Program-made: the position numbers and the translations under genes | Assembly (NCBI GenBank): GCA_021741925.1 | Contig: JAIOWW010000017.1 | Span: forward strand, 1-15,125 | From: Pontimonas sp. | GTDB taxonomy: Bacteria > Actinomycetota > Actinomycetes > Actinomycetales > Microbacteriaceae | Reading direction: 5' to 3' | DNA: 15,125 nucleotides | Notes under the pieces: model-generated | Database searches by the model: none | Told to the model about the DNA's origin: nothing | The model's input: the letters and a program-made list of their open reading frames with translations, nothing else | In this document: one piece after another, positions 1 to 5,998 of the stretch | How positions within the stretch are numbered: position 1 is the first letter of the stretch | How the letters are laid out: each line of letters starts with the position of its first letter

Positions 1-1
1 C

Positions 2-349
2 CTTGACCCAGAGACAGATGAGCGCACCGTTGCTCCCAGTCTCGAAGCGTTCCTTGAGGTCATCCGCAAAGACGGTGGCAACATTGAGAACCTCGACATT
101 TGGGGTAAGCGTCGGTTGGCGTACGAAATCAAGAAGAAGTCCGAGGGCATCTACGCCGTCGTTAACTTCACGGCATCACCAGAGGCTACAGCTGAGCTTG
201 ACCGCCAGCTCCGCCTGAGTGAGGCTGTCATGCGCACCAAGGTATTGCGCCAAGACGAAGCAACAGTTCGTCTGGGTGCCCCCGAGGAGTCGCCCGTAGC
301 TCAGAAGGTGTCGCTCTCTGGTGGCAACAAGCGCCGCAAGTCGGAGTAG
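2..349 (+). CDS. rpsF: 30S ribosomal protein S6, 5' end missing
   Basis: S6 binds 16S rRNA in the platform of the small subunit as a heterodimer with S18, which is encoded two genes downstream. The reading frame is open from base 2 and ends at TAG 347-349, giving 115 visible residues. Comparison with actinobacterial S6 (from memory) suggests only about nine N-terminal residues are lost beyond the window. The S6 core is clear: LDPETDER near the start, then DIWGKRRLAYEIKKKSEGIY and VVNFTASPEATAELDRQL, the usual beta-alpha-beta region. The C-terminal extension, basic and ending GGNKRRKSE, is a common actinobacterial feature. The tail also supplies the ribosome binding site for ssb, 3 bases downstream, so translation of the two is probably coupled. 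The promoter and any S6:S18 feedback leader lie outside the window. Confidence 0.97.
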   Translation, partial: LDPETDERTVAPSLEAFLEVIRKDGGNIENLDIWGKRRLAYEIKKKSEGIYAVVNFTASPEATAELDRQLRLSEAVMRTKVLRQDEATVRLGAPEESPVAQKVSLSGGNKRRKSE

Positions 350-352
350 ATC

Positions 353-841
353 ATGGCTGGCGAAACAATCATCACCGTGGTGGGAAACCTCACCGCCGAC
401 CCAGAGTTGCGCTACACCCAGAATGGGGTAGCTGTCGCCAACTTCACCATCGCCTCGACCCCTCGTAACTTTGATCGAGCCTCGAGTGAATGGAAAGACG
501 GCGAAGCGCTCTTCATGCGCGCGAGCGTATGGCGTGAGTTCGCTGAGCATGTGGCCTCTTCGCTCACCAAGGGTGCTCGAGTAGTGGCCACTGGTCGACT
601 CCGTCAGCGTTCCTACGAGACCAAAGAGGGCGAAAAGCGCACCTCGATCGAGCTCGAGGTGGACGAAATTGGCCCTAGCCTTCGTTATGCAACGGCCCAG
701 GTTCAGCGTCAATCCAGCGGTGCCTCCAAAGGCGCTGTGGAAGACGCATGGAGCGCTCCTGCCGCAGGCGGAGTGACCCAAGATCCGTGGGCAAGTGCAG
801 CTCCCGCAGACCAGGCGCCCATCGAGGACGCACCCTTCTAA
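353..841 (+). CDS. ssb: Single-stranded DNA-binding protein SSB
   Basis: SSB coats single-stranded DNA during replication, repair and recombination and recruits partner proteins through its C-terminal tip. The 162 residues hold an OB fold over about residues 1-115 (start AGETIITVVGNLTADPELRY, then FTIAS, MRASVWREFAEHVASSL and GARVVATGRLRQRSYE). A flexible Ala/Gln/Ser/Pro linker follows, then the acidic, hydrophobic-ended tip EDAPF, the actinobacterial variant of the DDIPF partner-binding tip. The ATG at 353 has GGAG at 343-346, inside the end of rpsF, with 6 bases of spacing. The order rpsF-ssb-rpsR-rplI is the standard one, and SSB acts with the DnaB helicase encoded further down. Length is normal for the phylum and nothing looks damaged. 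Confidence 0.97.
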   Translation: MAGETIITVVGNLTADPELRYTQNGVAVANFTIASTPRNFDRASSEWKDGEALFMRASVWREFAEHVASSLTKGARVVATGRLRQRSYETKEGEKRTSIELEVDEIGPSLRYATAQVQRQSSGASKGAVEDAWSAPAAGGVTQDPWASAAPADQAPIEDAPF

Positions 842-897
842 CCAATGTTTGAGCGTCCTGGCTGTGGCCGGGGCGCCAGAGTAGAAAGAACATCACC

Positions 898-1158
898 ATG
901 GCAGGAAAATCCAGCGGCGATCGCCGCAAACCACGCATGGGCAAAGGCGGCAAGCCTGCAGCTCCCGTGAAGTACATCACCGTGGGCGTCATTGACTACA
1001 AAGACGTCGCCACGCTTCGTCGCTTCATTTCGGAGCGCGGGAAGATCCGCAGCCGCCGTATCACCGGCGTCTCTGTCCAGGAGCAGCGTTTGCTCGCCAA
1101 AGCCATCAAGAACGCACGCGAGATGGCCTTGTTGCCCTACGCCGGTGCGGGACGCTAA
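898..1158 (+). CDS. rpsR: 30S ribosomal protein S18, zinc-free (C-) type
   Basis: S18 is a small-subunit platform protein that pairs with S6. The 86 residues carry the family core VIDYKDVATLRRFISERGKIRSRRITG and end AIKNAREMALLPYAGAGR, preceded by a basic Gly/Lys-rich N-terminus. The protein contains no cysteine: the Cys-x-x-Cys segment that precedes the core in zinc-binding S18 is replaced by AAPVKYITVGV, and the later Cys/His segment reads GVSVQEQR. This is the zinc-independent form. In mycobacteria the copy in this operon position is the zinc form and the C- copy lies elsewhere under Zur control, so a C- protein here implies constitutive use of the zinc-free version. The ribosome binding site is weak (AGAAAGA in 883-890). 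A 56-base gap with a small hairpin separates it from ssb. Confidence 0.96.
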   Translation: MAGKSSGDRRKPRMGKGGKPAAPVKYITVGVIDYKDVATLRRFISERGKIRSRRITGVSVQEQRLLAKAIKNAREMALLPYAGAGR

Positions 1159-1169
1159 GGAGCGAACCT

Positions 1170-1622
1170 ATGACAAAGCTCATTTTGACTAACGAGGTAG
1201 CAGGCCTGGGCTCCGCTGGAGACGTCGTCGACGTCAAGAACGGTTACGCCCGCAACTTCCTGATTCCTCAGGGATTCGCCGTTGCGTGGAGCAATGGTGG
1301 CCAGAAGCAGGTCGACCAGATTCGCACTGCTCGTGAGGCGAAGGTTATGGCTTCTCAAGAAGAGGCGCAATCCCTCAAGGATCGACTCGAGAAGGCGCCC
1401 ATTTCGTTGAGTGCCAAGGCAGGCTCAGAGGGTCGACTTTTCGGTTCGGTGACGCGCAACCACATCGCCGCAGCGATTGAGGCCGCGGGCATTACCGGCG
1501 TCGACAAGCGATCGATCGAGATTCTCAAGCCGATCAAGTCAACGGGTTCGGCGGATGTCGTGATCAAGATTCATGATGGCGTCATTGCCACCGTTACTCT
1601 CTCGGTAAGAGCGGAAAAGTAG
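1170..1622 (+). CDS. rplI: 50S ribosomal protein L9
   Basis: L9 is an elongated large-subunit protein bound at the base of the L1 stalk that helps maintain reading frame. The 150 residues match the family length. The N-terminal rRNA-binding domain shows the signature GDVVDVKNGYARNFLIPQG (about residues 17-35). A long charged connecting helix follows (about 45-75, including REAKVMASQEEAQSLKDRLEK). The C-terminal domain contains GRLFGSVTRNHIAAAI. ATG 1170 is preceded by a strong AAGGAG at 1157-1162, which overlaps the rpsR stop codon, so the two genes are tightly coupled. It is the last gene of the operon, with a strong hairpin 17 bases after its stop. Confidence 0.97.
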   Translation: MTKLILTNEVAGLGSAGDVVDVKNGYARNFLIPQGFAVAWSNGGQKQVDQIRTAREAKVMASQEEAQSLKDRLEKAPISLSAKAGSEGRLFGSVTRNHIAAAIEAAGITGVDKRSIEILKPIKSTGSADVVIKIHDGVIATVTLSVRAEK

Positions 1623-1638
1623 CACTTTTTCTTCCTGC

Positions 1639-1667
1639 GTGGGGCCCCTCTTCGTGAGGGGCCTCAC
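1639..1667 (+). terminator. Hairpin terminator after rplI
   Basis: The left arm 1639-1650 pairs with the right arm 1656-1667 in 12 consecutive pairs (one G-T), with loop TTCGT. The 3' flank is CATTT rather than a clean U-tract, which is common for actinobacterial terminators. It separates the ribosomal operon from dnaB. Confidence 0.85.
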
Positions 1668-1827
1668 CATTTAAGGGGGTCTTTCTCCACACAGGGACCT
1701 CTACCACACCGAAGTCTAAACCGGTGCTTTATACAGATTCACACAGACCGAAGTGTCAGTTTCTATGCCCGATAAATCTATATTTATTGTGAGAAATTTC
1801 CGTATAGCACGTCGGCTAATCCCCATT

Positions 1828-1836
1828 TTATCCACA
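1828..1836 (+). promoter_or_regulatory. DnaA box 1 (TTATCCACA)
   Basis: This is an exact match to the 9-base consensus TTATCCACA recognised by domain IV of the initiator DnaA. It has the same orientation as box 2, which starts 44 bases further on, about four helical turns. It lies about 30 bases after an AT-rich patch. Confidence 0.75.
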
Positions 1837-1871
1837 GGACACTCGGCGTTTCTCGACAATAGTGCACAGAG

Positions 1872-1880
1872 TTATCCACA
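1872..1880 (+). promoter_or_regulatory. DnaA box 2 (TTATCCACA)
   Basis: A second exact TTATCCACA, on the same strand as box 1. It ends 7 bases upstream of a candidate -35 element for dnaB, so bound DnaA would sit where an activator or repressor touches RNA polymerase. The site is seen; its regulatory role is inferred. Confidence 0.75.
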
Positions 1881-1887
1881 GCCTCGA

Positions 1888-1916
1888 TTGTGCGAGGGGA
1901 GCGGCATCCCTATGGT
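1888..1916 (+). promoter_or_regulatory. Candidate dnaB promoter
   Basis: TTGTGC at 1888-1893 and TATGGT at 1911-1916 are separated by exactly 17 bases. Both hexamers are imperfect, so support is moderate. Transcription would begin near 1923 and give a leader of about 125 bases before the GTG start of dnaB. Confidence 0.45.
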
Positions 1917-1934
1917 GAAAGCAAGCTTAGAGAG

Positions 1935-2002
1935 CAGAGCTCGACAGGGGCTCTGAGAGCCTCCCGGTTGTGTCAGCCGATGGTGATAGACCTAGGGGAG
2001 GC
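1935..2002 (+). promoter_or_regulatory. Structured leader of dnaB mRNA
   Basis: Several complementary arms lie between the candidate promoter and dnaB. CAGAGC (1935-1940) pairs with GCTCTG (1950-1955). GCCTCCC (1959-1965) pairs with GGGAGGC (1996-2002). Inside the second stem, GGTTG (1966-1970) can pair with CAGCC (1974-1978). The pairings are seen directly; I do not recognise a known RNA family, and function is unknown. Confidence 0.4.
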
Positions 2003-2049
2003 GAACCCACACTGTGTAGTTTCTGCGCCACAAAAGAGAGGAGAGGTCT

Positions 2050-3423
2050 GTGTCCATAGCTCAGCTCGGCATCGTCCCCGACTCTCCCTCTGAACGGGGT
2101 TACGGCGGAGATCGTACGCCGCCTCACGATGTTCTGGCCGAGCAGAGCACGCTCGGTGGAATGCTCCTGAGTAAGGACGCCGTCGCAGACGTCATTGAGG
2201 TGGTCCGGGGACGTGACTTCTATCTGCCCAAACACGAAATCATCTTCGATGCGCTGCTCAACTTGTATTCGCACGGTGAACCCACGGACGTCATTACCGT
2301 CTCCGAGGAGCTCACGAAGACGGGCATGCTTTCGCGCGCTGGAGGTGTCGACTATCTCCACACCATCGTTTCCGTTGTTCCAACAGCTGCCAGCGCTGGT
2401 CACTATGCCGCCATCGTCGCGGACAAGGCCGTACTGCGCAGATTGGTGGACGCCGGAACTCGCATTGCAAACATGGGATATGCCAGCGAAGGTGAAGTCA
2501 CCGATTTGGTGAACTCGGCCCAGACCGAGATTTACCAAGTCGCTGGTGGTGTTGAGGCAGAGGATTATGTCCCCCTGACCGAGGCCGTTTCCGCTGCCGT
2601 GGATGAGATCGAAGCAGCCCGTGGCCGTGACGGAGAGATGGTTGGTGTTCCGACAGGGTTCGCTGACCTAGACGGCCTCATGAACGGTCTGCATCCAGGC
2701 CAACTGGTGCTCATCGCTGCACGTCCTGCTTTGGGTAAATCGACACTTGCTCTTGATCTAGCTCGCAACGCAGCAATCCGTTACAAGCAACCCACCATTT
2801 TCTTCTCCTTAGAAATGGGAAAGTCAGAAATTGCCATGCGGTTGCTGTCAGCCGAAACCTCCATTCCGTTGCAAAAGATGCGCAAGGGCATGGTTGAGGC
2901 GAGGGACTGGACCACTATTGCCTCTACCCGAGGTCGTATTGAATCGGCGCCGCTCTATATCGATGACAGCCCGAACATGACCCTGGTGGAAATTCGAGCG
3001 AAAGCCCGACGCTTGAAGCAACGAGTGGGCCTCAAAATGATCGTGATTGACTATTTGCAGTTGATGACCGCGGGGAAAAGGGTCGAGTCACGTCAGCAAG
3101 AGGTCAGTGAATTTTCTCGGGCGTTGAAGTTGTTGGCCAAGGAGCTTCAGGTCCCCGTCGTTGCACTGTCTCAGTTGAACCGTGGTCCTGAGCAGCGCTC
3201 AGACCGTAAGCCTCAATTGAGTGATCTGCGTGAATCGGGCTCTCTGGAACAAGATGCGGACGTGGTGATACTGCTTCACCGTGATAGCGCTTACGAGAAG
3301 GACAGCCCGCGTGCTGGCGAAGCGGATCTGATTGTGGCGAAGCACCGTAATGGACCCACTGACACTGTTGTTGTTGGTTTCCAGGGGCACTACTCACGCT
3401 TCGCTGATTTGCCGAAGGTCTAG
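2050..3423 (+). CDS. dnaB: Replicative DNA helicase DnaB
   Basis: DnaB is the hexameric helicase that unwinds the chromosome 5'-3' ahead of the replisome and recruits primase. The 457-residue protein has the N-terminal collar domain (about 26-130), a linker helix, and a RecA-type ATPase domain (about 190-455). The ATPase domain shows Walker A ARPALGKST (224-232, Lys230), FFSLEMG with catalytic Glu255, Walker B IVIDYLQL (Asp334), LSQLNRGPE (Gln375), SLEQDADVVILLHRD (about 398-412) and an arginine-finger region KHRNGP (431-436). No intein interrupts it, unlike some mycobacterial homologues. GTG 2050 is chosen because AGGAG (2039-2043) lies 6 bases upstream. The gene follows the rpsF operon as in other actinobacteria, but behind its own terminator and control region. 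Confidence 0.97.
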   Translation: MSIAQLGIVPDSPSERGYGGDRTPPHDVLAEQSTLGGMLLSKDAVADVIEVVRGRDFYLPKHEIIFDALLNLYSHGEPTDVITVSEELTKTGMLSRAGGVDYLHTIVSVVPTAASAGHYAAIVADKAVLRRLVDAGTRIANMGYASEGEVTDLVNSAQTEIYQVAGGVEAEDYVPLTEAVSAAVDEIEAARGRDGEMVGVPTGFADLDGLMNGLHPGQLVLIAARPALGKSTLALDLARNAAIRYKQPTIFFSLEMGKSEIAMRLLSAETSIPLQKMRKGMVEARDWTTIASTRGRIESAPLYIDDSPNMTLVEIRAKARRLKQRVGLKMIVIDYLQLMTAGKRVESRQQEVSEFSRALKLLAKELQVPVVALSQLNRGPEQRSDRKPQLSDLRESGSLEQDADVVILLHRDSAYEKDSPRAGEADLIVAKHRNGPTDTVVVGFQGHYSRFADLPKV

Positions 3424-4032
3424 GTGGCGCGGAGGGACCTGAACCCTCATTACGCTGGAGTAGTGGCAGCCCAACCCCGACAAACACCAACTCTTCCGTA
3501 CTATGTCGTGTCGGCGATTCGCTCGGTTACCCTCCTCATCACAGGTCTTGTCATCACCTTCACACCGGGACACTCGGCACGTTTTGGCCTGGTCGCTCTG
3601 GGAATTCTGGGAGTGGTGAACGCGGTCGGGCTGGGGCTGGTGGCACTGGGACTCTCCACCAGAGAAACCGCGCGCGGGCTTCACTTGTGGCAGGCGTTGG
3701 TGTCACTGGTGGTGGGTGCCCTCGTTCTTGCTCTGCAGGAAGCGGGCATGATTTTGCTCCTGTGGGCTCTAGTTTTCTGGGCGCTCCTCGTCGGCGTAGC
3801 CGAGGTCTTTTACGGCGCTCGCTTAGCGCGCGGAGATGCTCTCCGCCGCGACTGGATCACACAGGGATCCATGACGGTGGTGTTGGGCCTGGTTGTTCTC
3901 TTTCAGCCCGCCGACAGTGTGGCTGTGGTGGGTTTCTTAGGAGCGTGGGCTATCGTCCAGGGTGTCTACATGGCCATCGCCAGCGTCGCACTTCGGTTTC
4001 CCACCACACCAAAGGATCACCCCCATGACTGA
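3424..4032 (+). CDS. Six-helix membrane protein, DUF308/HdeD-like
   Basis: The predicted 202-residue integral membrane protein has about six hydrophobic helices. Recognisable segments begin around VVSAIRSVTLLITG, LVALGILGVVNAVG, LWQALVSLVVGALV, MILLLWALVFWALL, GSMTVVLGLVVL and VAVVGFLGAWAIVQ. Repeated Gly-rich helix pairs and the motif GVAEVFYGARLARG resemble the DUF308/HdeD-type family, whose role in actinobacteria is unclear; in enterobacteria HdeD is linked to acid resistance. The GTG at 3424 directly abuts the dnaB stop, with GAAGG at 3413-3417 as its ribosome binding site. GTG 3463 is a possible later start but has only 2 bases between GGAG and the codon. It overlaps the next gene by 8 bases, which suggests co-translation. 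No enzymatic motif is visible. Confidence 0.75.
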   Translation: MARRDLNPHYAGVVAAQPRQTPTLPYYVVSAIRSVTLLITGLVITFTPGHSARFGLVALGILGVVNAVGLGLVALGLSTRETARGLHLWQALVSLVVGALVLALQEAGMILLLWALVFWALLVGVAEVFYGARLARGDALRRDWITQGSMTVVLGLVVLFQPADSVAVVGFLGAWAIVQGVYMAIASVALRFPTTPKDHPHD

Positions 4033-4267
4033 GCCCACCCGGCGTCAGAAACTTCAGCCGATTGAATACGTCGCGCTCTCCGGAGTGATGGCTCTTTTTG
4101 CCGGACTGGTGATCCTGATGGTGACGCGAGATCTACTTGGCGCCATCATTGCCAGCGGACTGGTGTTCATCGTCGTGATTATCGGGATTGCAATGCTCCT
4201 GCTTGCGGTGTCACCTAACTCAACGCCAGATGGCCAGAAAAGCTCACCCGGAACGGGAAACGACTAG
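4025..4267 (+). CDS. Small two-helix membrane protein, unknown function
   Basis: The 80-residue protein has a basic cytoplasmic-looking start (TEPTRRQKLQPIEYV), two hydrophobic helices (about 17-34 and 39-61, the second rich in Val/Ile/Leu) and a polar Ser/Gly/Asn tail. I do not recognise a named family. ATG 4025 is preferred over an upstream in-frame ATG at 3962 because AAAGGA (4011-4016) lies 8 bases before it and the longer version would be mostly buried in the preceding gene. It overlaps the DUF308-like gene by 8 bases (ATGACTGA), so the two probably form one translational unit and may act together in the membrane. Its stop lies 3 bases from the purB stop on the other strand. Confidence 0.75.
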   Translation: MTEPTRRQKLQPIEYVALSGVMALFAGLVILMVTRDLLGAIIASGLVFIVVIIGIAMLLLAVSPNSTPDGQKSSPGTGND

Positions 4268-4270
4268 CAC

Positions 4271-5653
4271 TCAGTCGAGAAAGTCGACGAGGGCTGAAGC
4301 GAGTCCGACGTAGCCTTCAGGGGTGAGCTGCGACAGACGCTTCTTCGCGTCATCGGAGATATCCAAGCCCCCAACGAACGAGGCGAGCATCGCGGCGTCG
4401 ACCTTGTTTCCCCTGGTCAATTCTTTGACAATCGCATAGGGGTCGGTTTCGGAAGAATTGCCACGGACAATTTCTGCCCGCATCACCGTTTGGATAGCCT
4501 CTGCGAGGACTTCCCAGTTCGCCTCGAGGTCTGCTCTCAGCGCACCTTCGTCCAGTGAAATCTCGTGAAGACCCTTGTGCAGGTTGGTCAGCGCGAGCAG
4601 TGAGTGTCCAAAGCCGACACCTATATTGCGCTGCGTGGTGGAGTCAGTGAGGTCTCGTTGCAGGCGTGATGTCACTAGCGTGGCGGCAAGTCCTTCGAGC
4701 AGCGAGTTCGAGATCTCCAGATTGGCCTCAGCGTTCTCAAAACGAATGGGGTTGATCTTGTGGGGCATGGTGGACGACCCCGTCGCACCGGGCTCGGGGA
4801 TTTGAGTGAGATAGCCCACGGAGATGTACGTCCAGACATCTGTCGCAAGATTGTGCAGAATGCGGTTGGCGTGGGAGATCGCAGTGAACAGTTCCGCGGC
4901 CGCGTCGTGGGATTCGATTTGAGTGGTGAGAGCGTTCCAGGTGAGACCAAGACCCTCGACAAAGTTCTTGCTGACAATCGGCCAGTTGATTCCCGGTTCC
5001 GCGGCTACGTGAGCAGAGAACGTCCCTGTTGCCCCCGAGAACTTGGCGAGGTAGGGGACGCGAGCAATCCGCTCGCGCACCCGAGCGAGCCTGCCAACAA
5101 AGACAGCGAGTTCTTTTCCAAACGTTGTGGGGGTGGCGGGTTGGCCGTGTGTCTTGGCCACCATGGGAGCGTCACGCCAGCTGCGAGCGAGTTCGGTGAG
5201 TCGAGTGACCACAGCATCGAAAGCGGGGAGCCACACGTGGGCGAGAGCGTCCCTGGTGACCATCGCGTAGGACACGTTGTTGATGTCCTCACTTGTGCAG
5301 CCAAAGTGAACGAGCTCGCTCAGGCTGTCCAGCTGGTGAGCCTTGAGGACATCGCGAACGTAGTACTCGATGGCTTTCACATCGTGTTTGGTGACTGCTT
5401 CGAAAGCCGCAATTTGCGCAATATCTTCGGGCCCAAAGTTGGCGACAACGGATCGCAACGCGTCGATGGTCGAGGCGGGGAGTGGGGTGGACCCGGCGAC
5501 TCCCTCAGCACACAACGTAATCAGCCACTCGATTTCAACGGTGACGCGCGCTCGATTCAGAGCTGCTTCTGAGAAGTACTCACCGAGAGCTTCGGTTGCT
5601 TCTCGGTAGCGTCCATCCAGAGGGCTAAGCGGTTGGTGGCCCAAGGGCGACAT
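4271..5653 (-). CDS. purB: Adenylosuccinate lyase
   Basis: PurB acts twice in purine synthesis: it releases fumarate from SAICAR to give AICAR, and from adenylosuccinate to give AMP. The 460-residue protein is of the E. coli-like type of the fumarase/aspartase superfamily. Visible landmarks are PLSPLDGRY near the N-terminus, the HFGCTSEDINN substrate-binding segment (about 116-126), KTHGQPATPT with the conserved active-site His (about 167-176), and the superfamily signature loop GSSTMPHKINP carrying the catalytic serine (about 292-302). ATG at 5653 (reading leftward) is preferred because AGGAAGG (plus-strand 5659-5665) lies 5 bases upstream. A GTG two codons earlier would overlap that ribosome binding site. 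The gene is convergent with the membrane-protein pair at a 3-base gap, with no room for a terminator between them. Confidence 0.97.
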   Translation of the reverse strand: MSPLGHQPLSPLDGRYREATEALGEYFSEAALNRARVTVEIEWLITLCAEGVAGSTPLPASTIDALRSVVANFGPEDIAQIAAFEAVTKHDVKAIEYYVRDVLKAHQLDSLSELVHFGCTSEDINNVSYAMVTRDALAHVWLPAFDAVVTRLTELARSWRDAPMVAKTHGQPATPTTFGKELAVFVGRLARVRERIARVPYLAKFSGATGTFSAHVAAEPGINWPIVSKNFVEGLGLTWNALTTQIESHDAAAELFTAISHANRILHNLATDVWTYISVGYLTQIPEPGATGSSTMPHKINPIRFENAEANLEISNSLLEGLAATLVTSRLQRDLTDSTTQRNIGVGFGHSLLALTNLHKGLHEISLDEGALRADLEANWEVLAEAIQTVMRAEIVRGNSSETDPYAIVKELTRGNKVDAAMLASFVGGLDISDDAKKRLSQLTPEGYVGLASALVDFLD

Positions 5654-5803
5654 GGTCACCTTCCTGTCTGGGAGATTTCCCTCTGACTATTCTTCCCTAT
5701 TTTGCTGTCCACCGGGAAGTGGCACCCAGGGTTTGTGTGGTCTGTGCAGGTGTGGGCTGGGCCTGGTGAGAGCTCAAGCCACACTCCTCTCGGGAGAACA
5801 GTG

Positions 5804-5998
5804 ATGGATGATGGATATCGGGCTGGCATGCACGCAGGTCACCTGCGCCGTATTGCACTCGAGCTCGAGCGGTCACTGCCCTCCGGTGAATGGAGAGGCC
5901 CCTCCGAACTCGAATGCCGTCTTCGCGTGATGGACATCCATTCTGACCTCCATCGAGTGGCGCGACTGCTCGAGATTGCCGCGCGGGAGAGCGCTTGA
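5804..5998 (+). CDS. Small helical protein with central W-x-G turn
   Basis: This 64-residue protein has no named family that I recognise. It looks like a short helical hairpin: an amphipathic helix over about residues 9-24 (AGHLRRIALELERSL), a turn SGEWRGP with Trp30 and Gly32, then a longer helix over about 34-62 (SELECRLRVMDIHSDLHRVARLLEIAA). Helix, W-x-G, helix is the plan of WXG100 proteins, although this one is shorter (they are near 100 residues) and lacks a Y-x-x-x-D/E export motif. ATG 5804 is chosen because GGGAG (5792-5796) lies 7 bases upstream; the open frame extends to 5702 without a better start. Its TGA overlaps the ATG of the hydrolase gene (TGATG), so the pair is translationally coupled and probably works together. 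Confidence 0.7.
   Translation: MDDGYRAGMHAGHLRRIALELERSLPSGEWRGPSELECRLRVMDIHSDLHRVARLLEIAARESA

Larger units (their letters stand above)
1623..2049. other. Intergenic regulatory region upstream of dnaB
   Basis: This 427-base stretch has no convincing gene: the short open frames in it have no good ribosome binding site and no recognisable product. In order it holds the rplI terminator (1639-1667), a DnaA-box-like TTCTCCACA with one mismatch (1683-1691), an AT-rich patch (about 1771-1799), two perfect DnaA boxes (1828-1836 and 1872-1880), a candidate promoter (1888-1916), and a leader with several stem-forming arms (1935-2002). The dnaB ribosome binding site lies just before its start. The combination resembles a replication-linked control region. 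Confidence 0.75.

Noticed and set aside
176..781. Minus-strand open frame opposite rpsF and ssb
   Set aside because: Shadow of two certain genes; no ribosome binding site or recognisable product.
1683..1880. Chromosomal replication origin at the DnaA boxes
   Set aside because: Only two perfect boxes are present, and actinobacterial origins normally have many and lie beside dnaA; regulation or titration is the safer reading.
1753..2093. Two short plus-strand open frames in the dnaB upstream region
   Set aside because: They overlap each other and the control signals, the first lacks a ribosome binding site, and neither resembles a protein I know.
4760..5572. Plus-strand open frame of 270 codons opposite purB
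   Set aside because: purB covers the region with full family motifs; the plus-strand product shows no domain.
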